A stretch of DNA of 64,000 nucleotides from Astropecten irregularis (Eukaryota; Echinodermata; Asteroidea; Paxillosida; Astropectinidae): the NCBI GenBank assembly GCA_963971285.1, contig OZ020244.1, positions 26,970,001 to 27,034,000 on the forward strand. Reading direction: 5' to 3'. How positions within the stretch are numbered: position 1 is the first letter of the stretch; each line of letters begins with the position of its first letter. The notes under the pieces are model-generated. The model saw nothing but the letters and a program-made list of their open reading frames with translations. It ran no database searches and had not been told where the DNA came from. Shown one piece after another: positions 59,425 to 64,000 of this stretch. The translations under genes were made by a program, and so were the position numbers.

Positions 59425-59755
59425 AAAGGTATAGTATCATACTTTGGTAAGACACCAAAACAGAATGTTCACAGATTTACGTACAACTTTCATGGTATGA
59501 AGATGATGCTGGTAGAAACCTATACCGTTAATTTTTTTCCCGCCTGAAATGGTGTGTATATCCAGAAATTAGTAAAACAGCGACCGAAAATCTTTTTGAT
59601 CTTTTAAAAGATCAAAAATAAAAGAGAAAAGACTTAAGAAATACTGTGGCTGTTTTCTCAAAAAGTGGGCACCGTATGGAACTAAAATTTTCATTGATAT
59701 TTTTGCCCATTAATCTGCATTTCTTTGATAAAAACCAAAGTATGATATTACCTTT
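59425..59755. repeat. AAAGGTAGTATCATACTTTGG foldback, complete copy 2
   Basis: Left end AAAGGTATAGTATCATACTT, right end CCAAAGTATGATATTACCTT. The interior follows the 33091-33456 copy, including GAAAATCTTTTTGATCTTTT and AAAAAGTGGGCACCGTATGG. About 331 bases. Confidence 0.75.
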
Positions 59756-60734
59756 AATTAAAGCAGGTATCTTGTTAGTCTAATAATGCATGTTAAAGAT
59801 GTCAGTCAACTAAAGTGATAAAAACAGTTTTATGAAAAATCCCAGCACCTTCAAAAAACGTAAAACCCATATCCCTCTGGTATTTTCTAACTTATATATA
59901 CATGTATTTCAGCCTGACATTTCTTCAAAGTATCCTTATTTTGTATGTTCTTTTTTTATTAGTTTATTTTATTTACATGATCACTCTTTCGTTTCATATA
60001 ATCGTGTGTTCACATCATGCACCTACTTATCCGTTCCATGCAGGTCTGGTTATTAGTTATCTTATTGAAGACAATGTAGTACCTCGGCCACCCACTGTAT
60101 CTTACAGAATTGAAAAATCTATACAAACCTATTGGTTTTTCAAGTGCGTTGGTTTAAGCCTATTTCAGGTATTAATAGAATCTGGACAGAATTACCCAGA
60201 TGACGCACCATAAACAAAATGTCACTTTGAACTTTGTTGAAGAATTAGAAATTAGTTTTACTGAGTTTCATGGTAATGATTATGTTATTAAAGTCGTTAC
60301 TTAAGCAAATATAATTTAGTGGATATATACATGTAAAATTATGATTATGAATTATGAAAATATAATTGTAAGATTCTTGGTTAATTATTGGTGTCAGAAT
60401 TAGTGTATCATTTAACGCTAATCTATAGAACAAAGCAAACCCTAACTGGAAGCTTGGAGGCAAAGCAAATCAGGATATTTTACAATGAGAGCAAAATTTG
60501 AACAAATTAAAAAATATTCACAATTATAGGCAACACAAAATCAGATCCATTAGCTTTCCATGCGCAGTATTCGTAAACAGTATAATTGCATTGAACAGTC
60601 AATTAAGAACGAATCAGTAAAGCATATTTTCAAAAAGAAAACCTCCCACCGACTAATAACAACATTATGACCACTGTGAATATTTGTCGAGTTTATTTTA
60701 AGGTGTGCATACAGCTCCGCATATACTGACTCAC

Positions 60735-60858
60735 TCTCCTGAGGACGAGCACACTGTTCAGAACGTCCAGATAATACCACCGGTTCTTCTCAGAACCACA
60801 CACTCTCACAGAAGAGATTACATATGGTGTCACCGTCACAAAACCTACCTTCCATTTT
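60735..60858. repeat. GAGGACG foldback, half-copy
   Basis: CTCTCCTGAGGACGAGCACA, AATACCACCGGTTCTTCTC, CAGAACCACACACTCTCACA and CAAAACCTACCTTCCATTTT match the spacer and right arm of 28834-29020. The left arm is missing. Confidence 0.65.
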
Positions 60859-61037
60859 AGCTACGCATACGTTGCCGAAAAGCCCTTCTTTTACATGGGA
60901 TTCCTCTTCTAGAAATTGCTTGGTAATATTCTGTTTAATATACCATTTATCGAGTTTAGGCCAACAGTTTTTCAATTAACTTTAAAGTGAAGACATTAAA
61001 CATTCATATCCGAGGAAACTGGAGCTCAGACTACGTC

Positions 61038-62717
61038 TTACTCTCTGGGTTCCGCCTGGAGTCGGAATTGGGGAGGATTCACGAAGAGCCATTCTGCCGC
61101 CAACTTGGGTTTAGGGTCACCGTCTGGAAGCTTGAACTTGTACTTCTGGATCAGGCTGACGTAGAAGAGGAAGAACTGCTTTTGACAATGGTACTCGCCG
61201 ACGCAGCTTCTGCGTCCTGCAGGAAATGGATATGATGTAAGAGGAAATTTAGAATTGAAATTTGTAAACGAGGAGCTTTATATAATGTGAAAATGCTAGG
61301 CCAAGTAGATTATAAGGAGAAAAATACGAACCAGCTGAGAATGGTATGAAGTACTCTGGACGTACGATGCGACCCTGCTCGTTGATGAACCTCTCAGGCT
61401 TGAAGCTTTCTGGATCATCCCAGAGATCTGGGTCAAAGTGGGCGGCGTAGATGTTCGAGATGACCGTTGTACCTTTAGGAATCCTGTACCCGAATATCTC
61501 GGCATCCTGTGCAGTACAATGCGGAGTCAACAACCATAGGGCGGTGTCCATGCGAAGGGATTCCAGAATGACGGCCTCTGTGTACGGCATCTTCTCTTTG
61601 TCCTTTAACTTCGGTGGCCGGTCTCCGATGACCTCTTGGATCTCGTCGAAGACTTTCTGCTGCACCTCTGGGTGTAGCACAGTGGCCATCATCATGAAGT
61701 TGAAAACACCGACAGCCGTGTCGCCTTGATCAGGCAAAAAGAAGAAGATCATCCACAACAACTTCTCCTCGTTGAAATCCCTCAAGTCGCTGTTAGGGTC
61801 GTTTTTAGCCATGTCAATCAAGCATGCGTCTACCATGTCACGGGGGTGGTCGGGATCCAAGGTGGCTCTGTGATAGTCTATATGCTTCTGTGTGAATCCC
61901 AAAAGGTCTGCTGTCATCTTTTTCCCTCGTTGGAGACGGGCATTGACCCCAAGCTTGTCGAAGAGGGGCAGGAATGGCTCCACGTCCATCAAGTCAAAGA
62001 TGGCAAGGTACCAATGCAACATAACATCCACAATTTTAAGGTATTCTTTTTCGTCTATATCGTAAGTGGTAGAGAAGACCAAAGAAAAGGTCACATTCAG
62101 GAAGCAGAGACTCACAGGCATACTGATATCAAACGGCTTGCCATCCTTCTTCTTGAAGATATCAACGAGGTGATTGGCTTCTTGGATGATAGCTGCCTCA
62201 GCACCTGAAGTCCCGTATCCAAACTGACGAACGGTTCGCAGCATGTACTTCTTCTCTCTTTTCCACGATTCGGTGTATGACTCCAAAAAAACTCCTAAAA
62301 TACCACAATGAAACCAACAACATCAGCATATAATATGCAACTTTGGAAATTTTGCGTCTGCAACCCAAGTGTTTTGTATATTGGAAACATTGTTTTCCCA
62401 TGCAGCTTATTTTAGTAATAGTTGTTTTAGTAATTTAGTTTAACAATTAAGTTTTGCTTTATGGCAAAGACATGTAAACCTGGAACGAAGAAGAATGTGA
62501 AACTTATTTGTTGTGGATGTGATCATGCTAATCCCAGTCAAAAGGTGGATCAGATCCACCAATTAGTGGATCTAGTGGGAACCGGGACTTACCAACTGCT
62601 CTAGGAGTTTCGTTAATGAAGACAAAAGGCCAAGCTGGAGGGCGGTCCGACACGGCGGCAGACTGCCTCACAAATGCTTCCTTTATAGATTCATAGCTGT
62701 TCAGAATAAGCAGTTTC
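61038..62717 (-). CDS. Cytochrome P450, family-2-like, 3' part (5' end not found)
   Basis: Heme-thiolate monooxygenase, expected at the ER membrane. Three exons: 62593-62717, 61332-62294 and 61038-61216, in phase, about 421 residues; donors and acceptors are normal. Exon 62593 carries SYESIKEAFVRQ and SDRPP, typical of the region after the N-terminal anchor in CYP2-type enzymes. The next exon holds the C-helix SWKREKKYMLRTVRQFG, the K-helix ESLR and FKPERF. The last exon completes FSAG-RRSCVGE, the heme loop with its Cys ligand, and ends EPREstop at 61038. The I-helix reads LPDQGDTAVG where AGxDTT is usual, so the Asp-Thr pair stays but Ala-Gly is replaced by Asp-Gln. The N-terminal exons were not found up to 64000 and are probably beyond the window. 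The listed frame start in the middle exon is a TTG, not a real start. Confidence 0.9.
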
Positions 62718-64000
62718 CTGCAGGGGGAAAACAGACGTACTTTGTGAAGATCTGTGAAATCTTCTTGCACTTGTTTTCAATTCAGTTCATTAAGAATGAA
62801 AAGATAACGTTCAGACTAGTGAAACCTTTGTGCACGGAAGTCATCTTCTATTGTCTTTTTAGCTGTGGGTATTAAACACTTTTTGAAGGTTTTCGTGAAA
62901 GAAAATCAGAAATATGTCGTGTAATTAAGGTTAATTAACGAAAAAACAAAATAAGGTCAAAGGTTAGCATAATTATACGCATTTCCATCCTCAGCAAAAT
63001 TAATGTTAGAAGGATGTGGCACACCAATGATTTTAGACTGGTGCTCGTAGCTGTGACTAAATAATGTGGCAGCTGCCATATGAGAATTACAGGAACTCGA
63101 TACAAGTTCGTTTTAGCCGTCGTACACGATAGAGAAAGAAAAAAATCAGGATGGCAGAACATAAACAATTACTGAATTGAAAAGGAAACGTACGAGTGCT
63201 GGTATTTCATGGCTTTTCCGAATTATTCATGAAATGTTTCCTAGTTCGCGAAATGTTTCCGAGTTAACGAAATATTTTCAAGTTCACAAAATGTTTTCGA
63301 GTTCACAAAATGATTTAAACAAAAGGATTTCGAAAGCACAAAATGATTTTGCAAAAACTTGACTCAGAAAAGTCACGTGAGGTACGATTTTTTTTAATTA
63401 TCATAAAACGGCTCAATTGTATCGTTTATTATTGTGTGGAATGAACTTTTGAAAGACCTTTCCGGTCATGATAAAAGCATCAATTGGCGCCAAAAAATCG
63501 CCCAGCAAGGCCGGCGCGTATCTTTAAAACGGTCCACTAAAGGCTATTGTGGAAGCACACAAAGGCCTATAGCTACTCAATAAAGTATCCTTGTGGAGAC
63601 TGTGCTTTGTTGTGGTGTACCTGTTGAAATTTCTAGCGAAAGTCCCGTAAAATACATCTCTTTCCGACAAACAGGTATACCATAGAAATTCCTTTCTGTT
63701 GGGTTAATTCCAAATATCAGTTTTGTGAAAGCCTTGTGGAGACAAAAATTCACCTTTAAAATGTCCCAAAATGTCCCATATATAAAAACATATTCAACCT
63801 ATTGTCCGAGCTCCTAGGTCTATACACTGTACAAGGAAACAGATAATGCGTTCACATATAAAGCAGTGAGTGTGTACACTGTCAACATTTTTGGTAACAA
63901 TCTCGGTAATATTGTATGCCTGAGGTATGCCTGAAAAAGTAACTATAGTCGAGGACCTTACTTTGATAGCATACCGAAACAGAACTCTTCACATATTTGC
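62718..64000. other. Upstream intron or flank of the P450; nothing identified
   Basis: AT-rich sequence with no exon that fits the P450 N terminus (no PPGP-type hinge). It includes repeated TTCACAAAATG and GTTCGCGAAATG words at 63230-63350. Its last 44 bases begin another repeat copy. Confidence 0.5.
63957..64000. repeat. Start of a GTATCATACTTTGG-family element, cut by the window edge
   Basis: ACTTTGATAGCATACCGAAA followed by CAGAACTCTTCACATATTTG matches the left end of the 33091-33456 element, just inside its terminal repeat. Confidence 0.5.

Larger units (their letters stand above)
57320..61037. other. Intergenic region between GPCR and P450 3' ends
   Basis: The two genes converge here. 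I see no third gene. The stretch holds a direct and inverted repeat cluster (58031-58709), a complete MITE (59425-59755) and a partial foldback (60735-60858). An ATTAAA on the minus strand at 60934-60939, about 100 bases after the P450 stop, could be its polyadenylation signal. Confidence 0.55.

Noticed and set aside
61217-61331. Read-through of the P450 middle exon into the following intron
   Set aside because: A donor after FSAG and an acceptor before RRSCVGE restore the heme-binding loop exactly in phase.

Overview
The window is eukaryotic: intron-rich genes with GT/AG junctions, long AT-rich introns, and many short foldback and tandem repeats. The gene content (inter-alpha-trypsin-inhibitor heavy chains, ETHE1, a rhodopsin-type GPCR, a family-2-like P450) and the frequent AGGCCTA words fit a marine invertebrate deuterostome. 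An echinoderm, perhaps a sea star, is my best guess; this is inference. Exons were found by reading both strands for open frame, splice sites and phase. Many listed frames begin at non-ATG codons, so I re-chose starts.

Left part, 1-34.7 kb (minus strand): two head-to-tail ITIH-like genes. The downstream one (374-10785, called gene B here) is cut by the left edge. It shows a signal-peptide exon, a VIT domain, a linker and the first vWA exon. The upstream one (13481-34684, gene A) is the main result. Thirty-one exons join in phase to 6,507 bases, or 2,168 residues plus stop. It has one signal peptide, then three consecutive VIT-linker-vWA-postvWA heavy-chain modules, then one ITI heavy-chain C-terminal domain. 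Known heavy chains have one module of about 900 residues. The inter-module introns are only 436 and 119 bases, with no room for a separate promoter and signal exon.

Middle, 34.7-50.1 kb: a repeat-rich intergenic stretch with a 12-base minisatellite, then a complete seven-exon ETHE1 persulfide dioxygenase gene (39419-50077, minus, 304 residues). Its introns carry a 13-unit satellite made from a LINE 3' end with (TAG)n tails, a reverse-transcriptase fragment, and a three-copy concatemer with Helitron-like ends.

Right part, 50.1-64 kb: mostly non-coding sequence with foldback elements, one intronless class A GPCR on the plus strand (56204-57319), and the 3' three exons of a cytochrome P450 on the minus strand (61038-62717), whose 5' end was not found in the window.

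The ITIH genes should act outside the cell, ETHE1 in mitochondrial sulfide oxidation, the GPCR at the plasma membrane and the P450 at the ER. Nothing suggests that these four kinds of gene work together. The shared feature of the window is heavy decoration by several small foldback families, most of them without an obvious name.
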